From positions 1,021,517 to 1,085,516 of the forward strand of contig JAJZUS010000001.1 of assembly GCA_021848365.1 (NCBI GenBank): a stretch of 64,000 nt of DNA, written 5' to 3'. The notes below the pieces were generated by a model that made no database searches, had not been told where the DNA came from, and saw only the letters and a program-made list of their open reading frames with translations. This document shows, in pieces, positions 19,570-29,182 of the stretch; position 1 is the first letter of the stretch; every line of letters begins with the position of its first letter. This stretch comes from Actinomycetes bacterium (lineage in GTDB: Bacteria; Actinomycetota; Acidimicrobiia; Acidimicrobiales; RAAP-2). Position numbers and translations under genes: made by a program.

Positions 19570-21924
19570 GTGGCACAGCAGCGCAAATCGGGTGGGACGT
19601 CGCGGGGTCGGACCCCGGCCCGGCGGGCGGCCCCGCGCGAGACCCTCTGGACCCGGCATCGTCGTGACGTCGTCGCACTGGCCCTCGGCGTCCTCGGCGT
19701 CTTCGTGGCGCTCGCCGAGGCGGACGCCCTCGGGCCGGTGGGGCGCGCTCTGTCACGCCTCGCCAGCGATCTCCTCGGCGTGGGTCGGGTCGCCGTGCCG
19801 GCGGTCCTCGTGATCCTGGCGATCGCCATCGTCTGGGGGCGACTCGAGGCCGACGGTGCACGGCTGGCGTGGGGGGCGGGTCTGGCGATCGTCGCGGTGA
19901 GCGGCCTCGGGGACATCTTCGCCGGTCGACCGGCGCTGTCGGCCCCGACCGAGGTGCTGGGACGCGCGGGCGGCTGGCTGGGAGTTCTCGTCGGGGGGAC
20001 TCTGGCGCGCGCCGTGGGCGACGTGGGAGCGGTCACGGTGCTCGTGGCGGTGGGTCTCGTCGCGGCGATGATCGCCACCGGACTCGGGTTGCGCGCCCTC
20101 GTCGGAGGGTTCGTGCGAGGAGTGCGAGGATCGGCCCGCTGGTTGGCTCACTGGTGGTCGTCGCGCCCCGAGGTCGCCGAGCCACGACCCGAGCCACGAG
20201 GCCGCGAGGCGGATCCCGCGGCCCCGAAGCCCGTGGACACTCCCGATCCGGTGGTCGTCGCGGCGGTCCCGCTCGAGGAGGCTCCCGAGGACGCCTGGCC
20301 CGCCGGCGCCGTCGCGGACGACGAGCCATTCCCCTGGGACGAGGGCGGGGGTGGGGACGTGGGGGAGGCGCTCCGCGAGAGAGCCGCTCTCGCGCGGGCC
20401 GTTCCGACGGCCTCCGCGCACTGGGACCTCCCACCCCTCAGCCTGCTCGCGCGCAGTCGTGAGCAGCGCCACGACCGGGCCCTCGTGGACCAGGCGGGCG
20501 ACGAGTTGGTCGAGGCCCTCGCGAACCACGGGGTGGCCACCACCCTGGTCGGCTCGACGGTGGGGCCGACGGTGACGCGCTACGAACTGGAGCTGGGGCC
20601 CGGGGTGAAGGTCGCGCGCGTCACGTCGCTCAATCGGGACATCGCCTACGCACTGGCGACGCCCGACGTCCGCATCCTCGCCCCGATTCCCGGACGTTCG
20701 GCGATCGGGATCGAGGTGCCCAATCGCCAACGCACGCTCGTGGCGCTGGGCGACCTGTTGAGCTCGGACGACGCCCGAGCGGCGACGCATCCGCTCGACG
20801 TGCCGATCGGTCGCGACATCGAGGGCGAGACCGTCATCGTGAATCTCGGGGAGATGCCGCACGTCCTCATCTCGGGCGCGACCGGCGCGGGCAAGAGCTC
20901 GTGCATCAACTCTCTGGTGATGAGTCTCGTGATGCGGGCCACGCCGGAGCAGGTGCGACTCCTGCTCGTCGATCCCAAGCGGGTGGAGATGGGCCACTAC
21001 CAGGACCTGCCCCACCTCCTCGCCCCGGTCGTCGTCGACCCGAAGAAGGCCGCGGGCGTCCTCGCCTGGGCCGTGAAGGAGATGGAGCGGCGCTACGACC
21101 GCCTGGCCGAGGTCGGGGTCCGAGACATCTCCGGCTACCACGCCCTGCGCGCTGCCGGGGACCTCGACGGGGGACCGAGCGACGCGGAGCGGGTCGCTGA
21201 CGCCGTTCACGAGGGCAGCGGCGTCGACGTCGAGCCCGGTTCGACCGACGAGGTCGAGGACATGCCCTACGTGGTGATCGTCGTCGACGAGCTGAACGAC
21301 CTGATGATGGTGGCGGCCCGCGACGTCGAGGACTCGGTGGTACGGATCGCCCAGATGGCGCGGGCCGTCGGCATCCACCTCGTCCTCGCCACCCAGCGAC
21401 CCAGCGTCGACGTCATCACCGGGGTGATCAAGGCCAACGTTCCCAGCCGCATGGCCTTCGCGGTGTCGTCACTAGCCGACAGTCGGGTCATCCTCGACCA
21501 GGCGGGAGCCGAGCGACTGATCGGCAAGGGGGACATGCTGCTGCTCACCGCGTCGAGCAACGTCGCGCGACGCATCCAGTCGCCCTGGGTCGCGGAGTCG
21601 GAGATCCAGAAGGTCGTCGAGTTCTGGCGCGCTCAGGGTGGACGGGCCGAGAACGTCGTCGCGCTGGAGATCCCGACGGAGCGCGGCGGCACCGCGGGGA
21701 GTGGTGGCGACGACGACGACGACCTGCTGGCGCAGGCGCGCGAGCTCGTCATCCGCACCCAGTCGGGCTCCACCTCGATGCTCCAGCGCAAGCTCCGGGT
21801 CGGCTTCGCTCGAGCCGGTCGCCTGATGGACCTGCTCGAGCAGGAGGGCGTCGTCGGACCCGGTGACGGGTCGAAGGCTCGTCGCGTCCTCGTGGGTCGG
21901 CCGGAGGGGGACCAGGCCCCCTAG
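19570..21924 (+). CDS. ftsK: DNA translocase FtsK/SpoIIIE
   Basis: FtsK pumps chromosomal DNA through the division septum. The 784-residue protein has four N-terminal membrane helices (about residues 36-165), a charged linker, and a RecA-like motor with Walker A GATGAGKS (436-443), LLLVDPKRVEM, Walker B VIVVDELNDLMM and LATQRPSVDVITGVIKAN. The last 70 residues form the winged-helix gamma domain (SMLQRKLRVGFARAGRLMD) that reads orienting DNA motifs. VDELND replaces the common VDELAD. It is divergent from the SIP gene and is followed by thrB. Confidence 0.95.
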   Translation: MAQQRKSGGTSRGRTPARRAAPRETLWTRHRRDVVALALGVLGVFVALAEADALGPVGRALSRLASDLLGVGRVAVPAVLVILAIAIVWGRLEADGARLAWGAGLAIVAVSGLGDIFAGRPALSAPTEVLGRAGGWLGVLVGGTLARAVGDVGAVTVLVAVGLVAAMIATGLGLRALVGGFVRGVRGSARWLAHWWSSRPEVAEPRPEPRGREADPAAPKPVDTPDPVVVAAVPLEEAPEDAWPAGAVADDEPFPWDEGGGGDVGEALRERAALARAVPTASAHWDLPPLSLLARSREQRHDRALVDQAGDELVEALANHGVATTLVGSTVGPTVTRYELELGPGVKVARVTSLNRDIAYALATPDVRILAPIPGRSAIGIEVPNRQRTLVALGDLLSSDDARAATHPLDVPIGRDIEGETVIVNLGEMPHVLISGATGAGKSSCINSLVMSLVMRATPEQVRLLLVDPKRVEMGHYQDLPHLLAPVVVDPKKAAGVLAWAVKEMERRYDRLAEVGVRDISGYHALRAAGDLDGGPSDAERVADAVHEGSGVDVEPGSTDEVEDMPYVVIVVDELNDLMMVAARDVEDSVVRIAQMARAVGIHLVLATQRPSVDVITGVIKANVPSRMAFAVSSLADSRVILDQAGAERLIGKGDMLLLTASSNVARRIQSPWVAESEIQKVVEFWRAQGGRAENVVALEIPTERGGTAGSGGDDDDDLLAQARELVIRTQSGSTSMLQRKLRVGFARAGRLMDLLEQEGVVGPGDGSKARRVLVGRPEGDQAP

Positions 21925-21941
21925 GCCCGGGCGCGAGCGCC

Positions 21942-21947
21942 TACGCT
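21942..21947 (+). promoter_or_regulatory. -10 box of a likely leaderless thrB transcript
   Basis: TACGCT, six bases, then ATG of thrB. Confidence 0.5.
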
Positions 21948-21953
21948 GACGAC

Positions 21954-22802
21954 ATGCTCGCGCGCGTCCCGGCCAGTTCGGCGAACCTCGGGCCGGGATT
22001 CGACGTCCTCGCCGTCGCGCTCGAGCGTTACGTCGAGGTCACCATCGATCCGGCGGACGAGTTCTCGATCACGACCTCCGGCGCGGGTGCCGGGCGCTTC
22101 GACGACGAGAACCACTTGGCCGCCCGCGTCGCGGCCGGCGTCCTCGGTCACACGCGCTTCGCGCTCAACGTCCACTCGACGATCCCGGTCTCGCGGGGTC
22201 TCGGTTCGTCGGCGGCCCTCGCCCTCGCCGCTGCCGCGGCGGCGGGAGCCCCGGACCCCCTCGCGCTCGCCGTGGAGGTCGACGGCCACGCGGAGAACGC
22301 CGCGGCCTCCTGGCGCGGTGGTCTCGTGGCGGCCTCGACGGACTCCGACGGGTCCATCCTCGTGCGGGATCTCGCCCTCGACGACGTCTGGCGCTTCGTG
22401 GTCGTCATCCCCGACGTCGAGTTGGCGACGGCGGCGGCACGGGCGGCCCTTCCCCCGAGCGTCCCGTTCGCCGACGCGGTGAGCAACCTGCGCGCCCTCA
22501 CCGAACTGCTCGCCGGTCTCGCGGATCACCACGCCTTCCGCGCGGCGGCGATGGACGACGCCCTCCACCAGCCCTACCGGTCCGCGTTGTTGCCCTTCGC
22601 CACGCCCCTGCTCGCGGCCCTGCGCGAGGGAGGGGCCTCCGGATCGTGCTGGTCGGGCGCCGGTTCGACCATGCTCGGACTCGCCACCGTGGCCCACGCT
22701 GAGGCGGTGGCCCAGGCCGCTCGAGCCTTCTGCGAGCGCGAGGGGATCGACGCCACCGTCGACGTGCTGCGCGCCGACCGCACCGGGCTGGTCGTGAGGT
22801 GA
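21954..22802 (+). CDS. thrB: Homoserine kinase
   Basis: ThrB phosphorylates homoserine for threonine synthesis. The 282-residue GHMP kinase begins with VPASSANLGPGFDVLAVAL and has the ATP-binding PVSRGLGSSAALALAAA motif near residue 78 and the C-terminal SGSCWSGAGSTMLGL loop. It is unlinked to hom and thrC here. The downstream exporter gene starts four bases before its stop, and the pairing with an RhtA-like exporter suggests shared homoserine/threonine metabolism. Confidence 0.92.
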   Translation: MLARVPASSANLGPGFDVLAVALERYVEVTIDPADEFSITTSGAGAGRFDDENHLAARVAAGVLGHTRFALNVHSTIPVSRGLGSSAALALAAAAAAGAPDPLALAVEVDGHAENAAASWRGGLVAASTDSDGSILVRDLALDDVWRFVVVIPDVELATAAARAALPPSVPFADAVSNLRALTELLAGLADHHAFRAAAMDDALHQPYRSALLPFATPLLAALREGGASGSCWSGAGSTMLGLATVAHAEAVAQAARAFCEREGIDATVDVLRADRTGLVVR

Positions 22803-23671
22803 GCGCCGGCGCGAGTCGCCGGCGCACCTGGGCGGGGGTGGCTTTCATCCTGGGCGGGGCGGCCACGATCCAGTGGTCGGCCGCGATCGTCCAGCCCGTC
22901 TTCGCCCTCGTCGGCCCGTCGTCGGCGAGCGCCTGGCGCTTCCTCGCCGGCGCGATCGCGCTCGTCGTCGCGAGTCGTCCGCGTCCCTGGCGGTTCACCC
23001 GGGCGCAGTGGCGGGGGGCGGCGGCGCTCGGGTTCTCCGTCGCATTCATGAACCTGTGCTTCTACCAGTCGATCGCCCGCATCCCCCTCGGCAGCGCCGT
23101 CGCCATCGAGTATCTCGGCCCGTTCCTCGTCGCCGCGCTGTCGCGGCGCTCGGCCCGCCACGCCGCCCTGGTGGTGCTCGCCGGAGTGGGCGTCCTCTTC
23201 CTCGCCCGCCCGGGCGGTGGCATCACGCTGCTCGGCGCCGTCTTCGCCCTGGGCTCCGGGGCCGGGTGGGCCGCGTACGCCTTCGCGTCGCACCACGTGG
23301 GCGGGCTGTCGGAGGGTTTCGACGGTCTCGCCGTGGCCATGAGCGTGGCGGCCGTCGTGACGCTGCCCTTCGCCCTCGGTCGCACGGGCGCGCTCGTCGC
23401 GCACCCGGTGGACGCCGGTCGCCTCGCCCTCGTCGGCGTGATGGCCATCGCGATCGGTTTCGCCTTCGAGATGCAGGCCCTCCGGCGGATCCGACCGGGC
23501 ATCGTGAGCGTCCTGCTCGCTCTCGACCCCGCGGTCGCCTTCCTCATCGGGTGGCTCTTCCTGGGCCAGACCATCACCCCCTACGACCTGGTAGGGCTGG
23601 TGTGCGTGGTCGGCGCCGGGGTGGGGGTGACCCTCGACGTGGCCGGCGAGGAGCGAGTGCCCCTTCAGTAG
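22799..23671 (+). CDS. EamA-family transporter, RhtA-like (threonine/homoserine export)
   Basis: A 290-residue protein with about ten hydrophobic helices in two EamA repeats. LGSAVAIEYLGPFLVAAL and the second-half VLLALDPAVAFLIGWLFLGQ resemble RhtA-type amino-acid exporters rather than nucleotide-sugar carriers. The GTG start overlaps the thrB stop by four bases, so the two are translationally coupled. That linkage supports homoserine or threonine as substrate, but substrate assignment in this family from sequence alone is weak. Confidence 0.75.
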   Translation: MSAGASRRRTWAGVAFILGGAATIQWSAAIVQPVFALVGPSSASAWRFLAGAIALVVASRPRPWRFTRAQWRGAAALGFSVAFMNLCFYQSIARIPLGSAVAIEYLGPFLVAALSRRSARHAALVVLAGVGVLFLARPGGGITLLGAVFALGSGAGWAAYAFASHHVGGLSEGFDGLAVAMSVAAVVTLPFALGRTGALVAHPVDAGRLALVGVMAIAIGFAFEMQALRRIRPGIVSVLLALDPAVAFLIGWLFLGQTITPYDLVGLVCVVGAGVGVTLDVAGEERVPLQ

Positions 23672-23674
23672 GCT
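23669..23674 (+). promoter_or_regulatory. -10 box of a likely leaderless miaB transcript
   Basis: TAGGCT, six bases, then GTG of miaB. It overlaps the stop codon of the preceding exporter gene. Confidence 0.55.
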
Positions 23675-23680
23675 GAGAGG

Positions 23681-25081
23681 GTGTCGAACGGGCCGCGCAC
23701 CTTTCACATTCGCACCTTCGGGTGCCAGATGAACGAGCACGACTCCGAGCGACTCGCCGGACTGCTGCTCGCCGACGGCCTCGTTCCCGCGGAGGGCGAC
23801 GCGACGGCCGACGTCGTGGTCCTCAACACCTGCACCATCCGCGAGAACGCGGACCTCAAGCTCTACAGCGCCCTCGGACACCTGAAGGCGGCCAAGGCGG
23901 CGCGACCGGGTCTGCAGGTGGTCGTCGCCGGCTGCCTCGCCCAGCGCGAGCGGGGCGCCATCGCGGATCGCGCCCCCTGGGTCGACGTCGTGGTGGGCAC
24001 CCACAACCTGACGGCGACGCCGGGCCTGCTGGCGCGGGCCGCGACCGAGGGCCCGGTGGTCGCGGTGCTCGACGCGCCCGATCCCGAGGTCGCGCGCGAC
24101 GCGACGCCGGCGCTGAGTGCGGTGCGCGACGTCCCGTACGCCGCCTGGATGACCATCCAGACGGGGTGCGACAACTCCTGTAGCTACTGCATCGTCCCCG
24201 ACGTGCGCGGTGGTGAGATCAGTCGCCCGCTGACGGATCTGGTGGCCGAGGCGGAGTTGCTCGCCTCCCGGGGCGTGACGGAGGTCACCCTGCTCGGCCA
24301 GAACGTCAACTCCTACGGTCGAGACCTAACCGGCCGGGGACCCCTCTTCGCGGAGCTCCTCCGTGCCGTTGGGTCGGTCGAGGGGATCGAGCGGATTCGC
24401 TTCACGAGCCCCCACCCGAAGGACCTACGCCCGGAGACGATCGCCGCGATGGCCGAGACGTCGGCGGTCTGCCCGCAGCTCCACCTACCGCTCCAGTCGG
24501 GTTCCGACCGGATGCTCACGGCGATGCGTCGGGGGTATCGCGCGGAGCGCTACCTCGAGCGGGTCGCCGCGGCCCGAGCCGCGATCGAGGACCTGGCCCT
24601 CACCACGGACATCATCGTGGGCTACCCGGGCGAGACCGACGAGGACTTCGAGGCGACGCTCGAGGTGGCGGCCGCCGCCGACTACGACAGCGCCTTCACC
24701 TTCATCTTCTCGCCGCGCGCCGGAACGCGGGCCGCCACCCTCACGGATCAGTTCGTGCCCGACGAGATCGTCCGGGAGCGCTTCGCCCGCCTGAAGGACC
24801 TCCTCGATCGCTCGGCCCTCGCGCATCACGCGGCGCGCGTGGGTCGCCGAGAGGAGGTCCTCGTCGAGGGTCCCTCGAAGCGTGCGGTCGACGTCTGGTC
24901 GGGATACACGCGCCAGGGCAAGCTGACGCACTTTCCCGCCTCGTCCGACGTTCGCGTGCGACCCGGGGCACTGGTAGCCGTCGACATCGAGCAGGCCGCG
25001 CCCCACTTCTTGCGCGGATCGGTGGCGGAGGTCGTGCGGGCACCGCGCCACCGGGTGCGCATCCCTCTCTCCGTCTCGTGA
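23681..25081 (+). CDS. miaB: tRNA-2-methylthio-N6-dimethylallyladenosine synthase
   Basis: MiaB methylthiolates i6A37 in tRNA. The 466-residue protein has the N-terminal cluster Cys15, Cys51 and Cys85 (TFGCQMNEHDSE, NTCTIREN, GCLAQ) and the radical SAM triad Cys163, Cys167, Cys170 (CxxxCxxC). A GQNVNSYGRD motif and a C-terminal TRAM domain follow. GTG 23681 has a TAGGCT box six bases upstream. miaA, which makes the substrate of this enzyme, starts inside the miaB stop codon. Confidence 0.95.
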   Translation: MSNGPRTFHIRTFGCQMNEHDSERLAGLLLADGLVPAEGDATADVVVLNTCTIRENADLKLYSALGHLKAAKAARPGLQVVVAGCLAQRERGAIADRAPWVDVVVGTHNLTATPGLLARAATEGPVVAVLDAPDPEVARDATPALSAVRDVPYAAWMTIQTGCDNSCSYCIVPDVRGGEISRPLTDLVAEAELLASRGVTEVTLLGQNVNSYGRDLTGRGPLFAELLRAVGSVEGIERIRFTSPHPKDLRPETIAAMAETSAVCPQLHLPLQSGSDRMLTAMRRGYRAERYLERVAAARAAIEDLALTTDIIVGYPGETDEDFEATLEVAAAADYDSAFTFIFSPRAGTRAATLTDQFVPDEIVRERFARLKDLLDRSALAHHAARVGRREEVLVEGPSKRAVDVWSGYTRQGKLTHFPASSDVRVRPGALVAVDIEQAAPHFLRGSVAEVVRAPRHRVRIPLSVS

Positions 25082-26007
25082 GCCGCCCCCGGGCCGTGGC
25101 CGTCGTGGGGCCGACGGCGTCGGGGAAGTCGGCCCTCGCCCACGCTGCGGCCCGCGTCGACCGTCGTCGCGAGGTGCTCTGCGTCGACGCGATGACGGTC
25201 TACCGGGGAATGGACATCGGGACGGCGAAGCCTACGGTCGCGGAGCGGCGCGAGGTTCGCTACCACCTCCTCGATCTCGCCGACCCGGCCGAGACGTTCA
25301 ACGTCGGGCTCTTCCAAGGGGCGGCGCGCGCGGCCGAAGCGGAGATAGAGGCGCGCGGCGGCGTCGCCATCTACGTGGGGGGCACGGGTCTCTACGGTCG
25401 GGCGGTCCTCGACGACCTCGAGATCCCGGGACAGTTCCCCGAGATACGGGCGGCCCTCGAGCGAGACGACCCGTCGACCCTGTACGCCGAGCTGCAGTCT
25501 CGCGATCCCCTCGCGGCGTCGCGCATCGAACCGGGCAACACGCGCCGGCTGGTGCGGGCGCTCGAGGTCATCCGGGGAACGGGCCGGGCCTTCTCGTCCT
25601 TTGGGCCGGGTCTCGAGTACTACGGGGCGCCTCGGGTGGTCCAGGTCGGACTGCGGGTCGAGCTCCCTGAGCTCGACCGGCGGATCGCCGAGCGCTTCGC
25701 GCAGTGGATGCGCGACGGGCTGCTCGACGAGGTACGAGCACTGGCGGGTCGCCCCGCGGGACTCAGTGTGACCGCGCGCCAGGCCGTCGGGTATCGGGAA
25801 CTCCTCGAGCACGTCGAGGGTGGCCGCGACCTCGGCGAGTGCGTCACCGCCGCCATCTCCCAGAGTCGGCGCCTGGCGCGCCGTCAGCGCCGGTGGTTCG
25901 AGCGGGACCCCCGCATCGAGTGGTACGAGGATCCAGCCGAGGCCCGCGCCCGGGTGGAGGAGGTCCTCGGCGGTTCCGGCGGTGGCGTGCGAGACTGGTC
26001 GCGATGA
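25078..26007 (+). CDS. miaA: tRNA dimethylallyltransferase
   Basis: MiaA adds the dimethylallyl group to A37 of tRNAs reading UNN codons. The 309-residue protein has the P-loop GPTASGKSAL, the DAMTVYRGMDIGTAKP motif (DSMQVYRG in most homologues), and GGTGLYGRAV. The GTG start overlaps miaB by four bases and dapF overlaps its end by four bases. Isoprenoid supply comes from the MEP pathway gene ispG at the left end of the window. Confidence 0.94.
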   Translation: MSRPRAVAVVGPTASGKSALAHAAARVDRRREVLCVDAMTVYRGMDIGTAKPTVAERREVRYHLLDLADPAETFNVGLFQGAARAAEAEIEARGGVAIYVGGTGLYGRAVLDDLEIPGQFPEIRAALERDDPSTLYAELQSRDPLAASRIEPGNTRRLVRALEVIRGTGRAFSSFGPGLEYYGAPRVVQVGLRVELPELDRRIAERFAQWMRDGLLDEVRALAGRPAGLSVTARQAVGYRELLEHVEGGRDLGECVTAAISQSRRLARRQRRWFERDPRIEWYEDPAEARARVEEVLGGSGGGVRDWSR

Positions 26008-26783
26008 CGCTGCGCAACCTGCAGAAGTGGCACGGAGCGGGCAACGACTTCCTGGTCGAGGTCCGCGACTACGGGCGGGCCTCGTGGTGGAACGCCGACC
26101 GCGTACGAGCCGTGTGCGACCGCTGGACCGGAGTCGGCGCCGACGGGGTGATCCTGGCGACCGCCGGTGCCGAAGGGGGCGCCGACGCGACCATGGTGCT
26201 GTACAACGCCGACGGGTCGCGCGCCGAGATGTCCGGCAACGGGCTGCGGTGTTGTGCCGCCGCCCTGCACCGGGCGACGCGCGCCACGTGGAGCTCGATC
26301 GACGTGGTCACCGACGCAGGGTTGCGCCACGTGGAGCTCGATCTCACCGGCGACGCCGGGTGGGGATCGTGCGAGATGGGTCCGGTCGTGGTGAGCGAGG
26401 GGCCGAGTGGCTCGCTGGCGCGAGCCGACGTGGGCAACCCCCACGTCGTGGTGCGCGACGAGCCGGACTGGTCGGACGCGGAGCGCGTCGACCTCGCCCG
26501 GGCGCTCTCGGATGCCGTCGGCGGTGCGAACGTGGAGTTCGCGACCGTCCTCGCACCCGACCGAGTGCGGATCGTCGTGGTCGAGCGGGGCGTCGGGTGG
26601 ACGCGGGCGTGCGGCACCGGCTCGTGCGCGACAGCGGCCGTCCTCTTCGAACGCGGCGAGGTCGGTTCGACGGTGACCGTGGAGAATCCCGGCGGCGACT
26701 TGCGAGTGTCGCGCGGGGGGGAGGGCACCGTCCTCGCGGGTCCGGTGCAGTTCGTGGCGAACGTGGAGTGGCTGAGCGCTTGA
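26004..26783 (+). CDS. dapF: Diaminopimelate epimerase
   Basis: DapF interconverts LL- and meso-diaminopimelate, giving the form used in peptidoglycan and lysine synthesis. The 259-residue protein has KWHGAGNDFLV near the start, the catalytic Cys83 in MSGNGLRCC, and Cys203 in ACGTGSCATA. It begins at ATG 26004, overlapping the miaA stop, and ends overlapping the hflX start by four bases. Confidence 0.94.
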   Translation: MTLRNLQKWHGAGNDFLVEVRDYGRASWWNADRVRAVCDRWTGVGADGVILATAGAEGGADATMVLYNADGSRAEMSGNGLRCCAAALHRATRATWSSIDVVTDAGLRHVELDLTGDAGWGSCEMGPVVVSEGPSGSLARADVGNPHVVVRDEPDWSDAERVDLARALSDAVGGANVEFATVLAPDRVRIVVVERGVGWTRACGTGSCATAAVLFERGEVGSTVTVENPGGDLRVSRGGEGTVLAGPVQFVANVEWLSA

Positions 26784-28060
26784 CCTACCTGCCCTCGACT
26801 CTCATCGATCGCACCTTCCGCGAGCGGATCGTGCTCGTCGGGGTCCAGTTCCCGGGGGTCACCGAAGAGGAGCTCGCCCGTCAGCTCGAGGAACTGGCCC
26901 TGCTGGTCGACACGGCAGGAGCCGACGTGGTGGCCCGCGTCGTGCAGCGACGGGATGCGCCAGATCCGGCGACCTTCCTCGGATCGGGGAAGGTCCAGGA
27001 GTTGCGGGACGTCTGCCTGGCCGTCGATTCGGACACGGTCGTCTTCGAGCACTCCCTCAGCCCGGCCCAGCAGCGCAACCTCGAGAAGATCCTCGGGCGT
27101 ACGGCGATCGATCGTACGGCGGTGATCCTCGACATCTTCGCTCAGAACGCGCGGACCCCCGAGGGCAAGGCCCAGGTGGAGCTCGCCCTCCTCCAGTACC
27201 GGCTGCCGCGGCTGCGCCGGGCCGGTGGCTCGTTCTCCCAGCAGGCGGGCGGCATCGGAACACGGGGACCGGGCGAGACACAGCTCGAGGTCGATCGTCG
27301 TCGGCTCGTCCAGCGGATCCACCGGATTCGCCGGGAGCTGGCCGAGATCGACCGCACGCGCGAGGTCCAGCGTCAGGGACGAGAGCGCGGTCGGCACCGG
27401 GAGGTGACCCTGGTCGGGTACACCAACGCCGGGAAGTCGTCAATGCTGAACGCCCTCACCGACGCGGGGGTACTGACCGAGAACCGGCTCTTCGCGACGC
27501 TCGATCCCCGCACCCGCCAGCGTCAACTGCCCGGTGGAGAGACGGTGCTCGTCACCGACACCGTCGGCTTCATCTCGAACCTGCCCCACGAGCTCGTCGA
27601 GGCCTTCATGTCCACCCTGCGCTCCGTCCAGGGGGCCGATCTCCTGGTCCACGTCGTGGACGGGTCGAGCGAGGTCGCCGAGGAACAGATCGCCGCGGTG
27701 CGCGAGGTGTTGGCGCGCATCGGAGCGGATCAGGTCCCCGAGCTGCTGGTCTTCAACAAGTGCGACACCGTGGGCTCGCACGCGCGCGACCTCGCGAAGC
27801 TCTACCCCGGCAGCGTCTACGCCTCGGCCCTCACGGAGGAGAACATGGAGGCCGTGACCAACGCGATCGGCGAGCGGCTGCGCTCGAGCGACCGGGTCGT
27901 GACCCTGCGGATCCCCTCGGCTCGCGGGGACCTGGTCGCCGCCGCCCACCGTGAGGGCGAAGTGCTCGAGACGACCGTCGAGGGAGACGACCTCGTCCTA
28001 CGGGTCGCGCTTGACGAGGTGGGCCGGGCCCGTTTCGCCGAGTGGCGGGTGGCGTCGTGA
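26780..28060 (+). CDS. hflX: Ribosome-associated GTPase HflX
   Basis: HflX splits stalled ribosomes under stress. The 426-residue protein has the N-terminal HflX domain (DPATFLGSGKVQEL, then AQNARTPEGKAQVELALLQY), a glycine-rich GTRGPGETQLEVDRR linker, and the G domain with GYTNAGKSS, the DTVGF switch II and NKCD. TTG 26780 overlapping the dapF stop is the only coupled start in frame. The next gene starts inside the hflX stop codon. Confidence 0.92.
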   Translation: MTYLPSTLIDRTFRERIVLVGVQFPGVTEEELARQLEELALLVDTAGADVVARVVQRRDAPDPATFLGSGKVQELRDVCLAVDSDTVVFEHSLSPAQQRNLEKILGRTAIDRTAVILDIFAQNARTPEGKAQVELALLQYRLPRLRRAGGSFSQQAGGIGTRGPGETQLEVDRRRLVQRIHRIRRELAEIDRTREVQRQGRERGRHREVTLVGYTNAGKSSMLNALTDAGVLTENRLFATLDPRTRQRQLPGGETVLVTDTVGFISNLPHELVEAFMSTLRSVQGADLLVHVVDGSSEVAEEQIAAVREVLARIGADQVPELLVFNKCDTVGSHARDLAKLYPGSVYASALTEENMEAVTNAIGERLRSSDRVVTLRIPSARGDLVAAAHREGEVLETTVEGDDLVLRVALDEVGRARFAEWRVAS

Positions 28061-29178
28061 CCTTCATCCCCCCGCCCTACCCCTACGAGCGACTCGGGGC
28101 CCTGAGCGAGGTCGCGAGCCTCCACGAGGGTGGCGCGATCGACTGCTCCATCGGGACTCCGGTCGACGACCCGCCGGCGGAGGTGCTCGAGGTCCTGGCC
28201 CGAGCGGTCGGAGTCCGCGGCTACCCGCCCTCGGCTGGAACGGCCGAGCTGCGTGACGCCGCGGGGGACTGGCTTCGGCGGCGGTTCCGGGTGGAGGTCC
28301 CGAGTGAGTCCCTCGCGGCCTGCGTGGGGACGAAGGAGTTCGTGGCGAGTCTCGCGGGATTCCTCCACCGGCGGGACCCGTCGCGCGACGTCGTCCTGTA
28401 CCCCGAGATCAGCTACCCGACCTACGCGATGAGTGCGACGCTCGCGGGTCTCGAGCCGCGGGCGGTCCCGGAGCGTGATGGTCGTCTCGACCTGGCCGCG
28501 ATACCCGCGGAGGTGGCGGCCCGGGCCCTCGTCCTCTGGGTGAACTCGCCGTCGAACCCGACGGGCGACCTCGACGACCTGGACGCCGCTGCGGCGTGGG
28601 GCCGAGCCCACGACGTCCTCGTGGTGAGCGACGAGTGCTACGCGGACTACACGTGGCGGGGCGATCCCCGAACGATCCTCGAGGGAGGTCTCGACGGGGT
28701 CCTCGCCCTGCACTCCACGTCGAAGAGGTCGAACCTCGCGGGTCTGCGGGTCGGCTTCTATGCCGGAGATTCGCAGATCGTGGCGTACCTGCGCCTGGTG
28801 CGTCAGCACGCCGGACTCATGGTGCCCGGACCTGCTCAGGCCGCCGCGGCCGCCGCCTATCGCGATGACGATCACGTCGCCGTGCAGCGGCGTCGTTACC
28901 ACGATCGGCTCGACCTGCTGGCGACCGCACTGCGCGAGTACGGCGTCGCGGCGGAGGTACCCGCCGGTGGCTTCTACCTGTGGTGCCGCGACGAGCGAGC
29001 CGACGGGTGGGCCCTCGCTGGCGACCTCGCCCGTGACGCCGGCCTCGTCGTCAGCCCCGGCGAGCTCTACGGGACGGCGGGGTCGGCCCACGTCCGCATC
29101 GCCGTCGTCCAGCCGACCGAGCGGCTGCGCGTCGTCGCGCAGAGGCTGCGCCAGCGCGCGGCCTCGCGCGTACGATGA
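28057..29178 (+). CDS. dapC: Succinyldiaminopimelate aminotransferase (DapC-type PLP enzyme)
   Basis: A 373-residue fold-type I aminotransferase with the PLP Lys223 in HSTSKRSNLAG, the NSPSNPTG motif, and VSDECYADY. The actinobacterial DapC family and the flanking dapD and dapE genes make N-succinyl-2-amino-6-oxopimelate the likely substrate. GTG 28057 overlaps the hflX stop; an in-frame GTG at 28042 is possible. dapD follows after four bases. Confidence 0.87.
   Translation: MTFIPPPYPYERLGALSEVASLHEGGAIDCSIGTPVDDPPAEVLEVLARAVGVRGYPPSAGTAELRDAAGDWLRRRFRVEVPSESLAACVGTKEFVASLAGFLHRRDPSRDVVLYPEISYPTYAMSATLAGLEPRAVPERDGRLDLAAIPAEVAARALVLWVNSPSNPTGDLDDLDAAAAWGRAHDVLVVSDECYADYTWRGDPRTILEGGLDGVLALHSTSKRSNLAGLRVGFYAGDSQIVAYLRLVRQHAGLMVPGPAQAAAAAAYRDDDHVAVQRRRYHDRLDLLATALREYGVAAEVPAGGFYLWCRDERADGWALAGDLARDAGLVVSPGELYGTAGSAHVRIAVVQPTERLRVVAQRLRQRAASRVR
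29171..29176 (+). promoter_or_regulatory. -10 box of a likely leaderless dapD transcript
   Basis: TACGAT, six bases, then ATG of dapD; it lies within the last codons of dapC. Confidence 0.5.
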
Positions 29179-29182
29179 GCGC

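Noticed and set aside
19753-21378. 541-codon minus-strand open frame across ftsK
   Set aside because: Shadow of the FtsK motor coding sequence; no recognisable domain.
22574-24004. 476-codon minus-strand open frame across thrB, the exporter and miaB
   Set aside because: It crosses three real genes and encodes His/Asp/Arg-rich low-complexity sequence.
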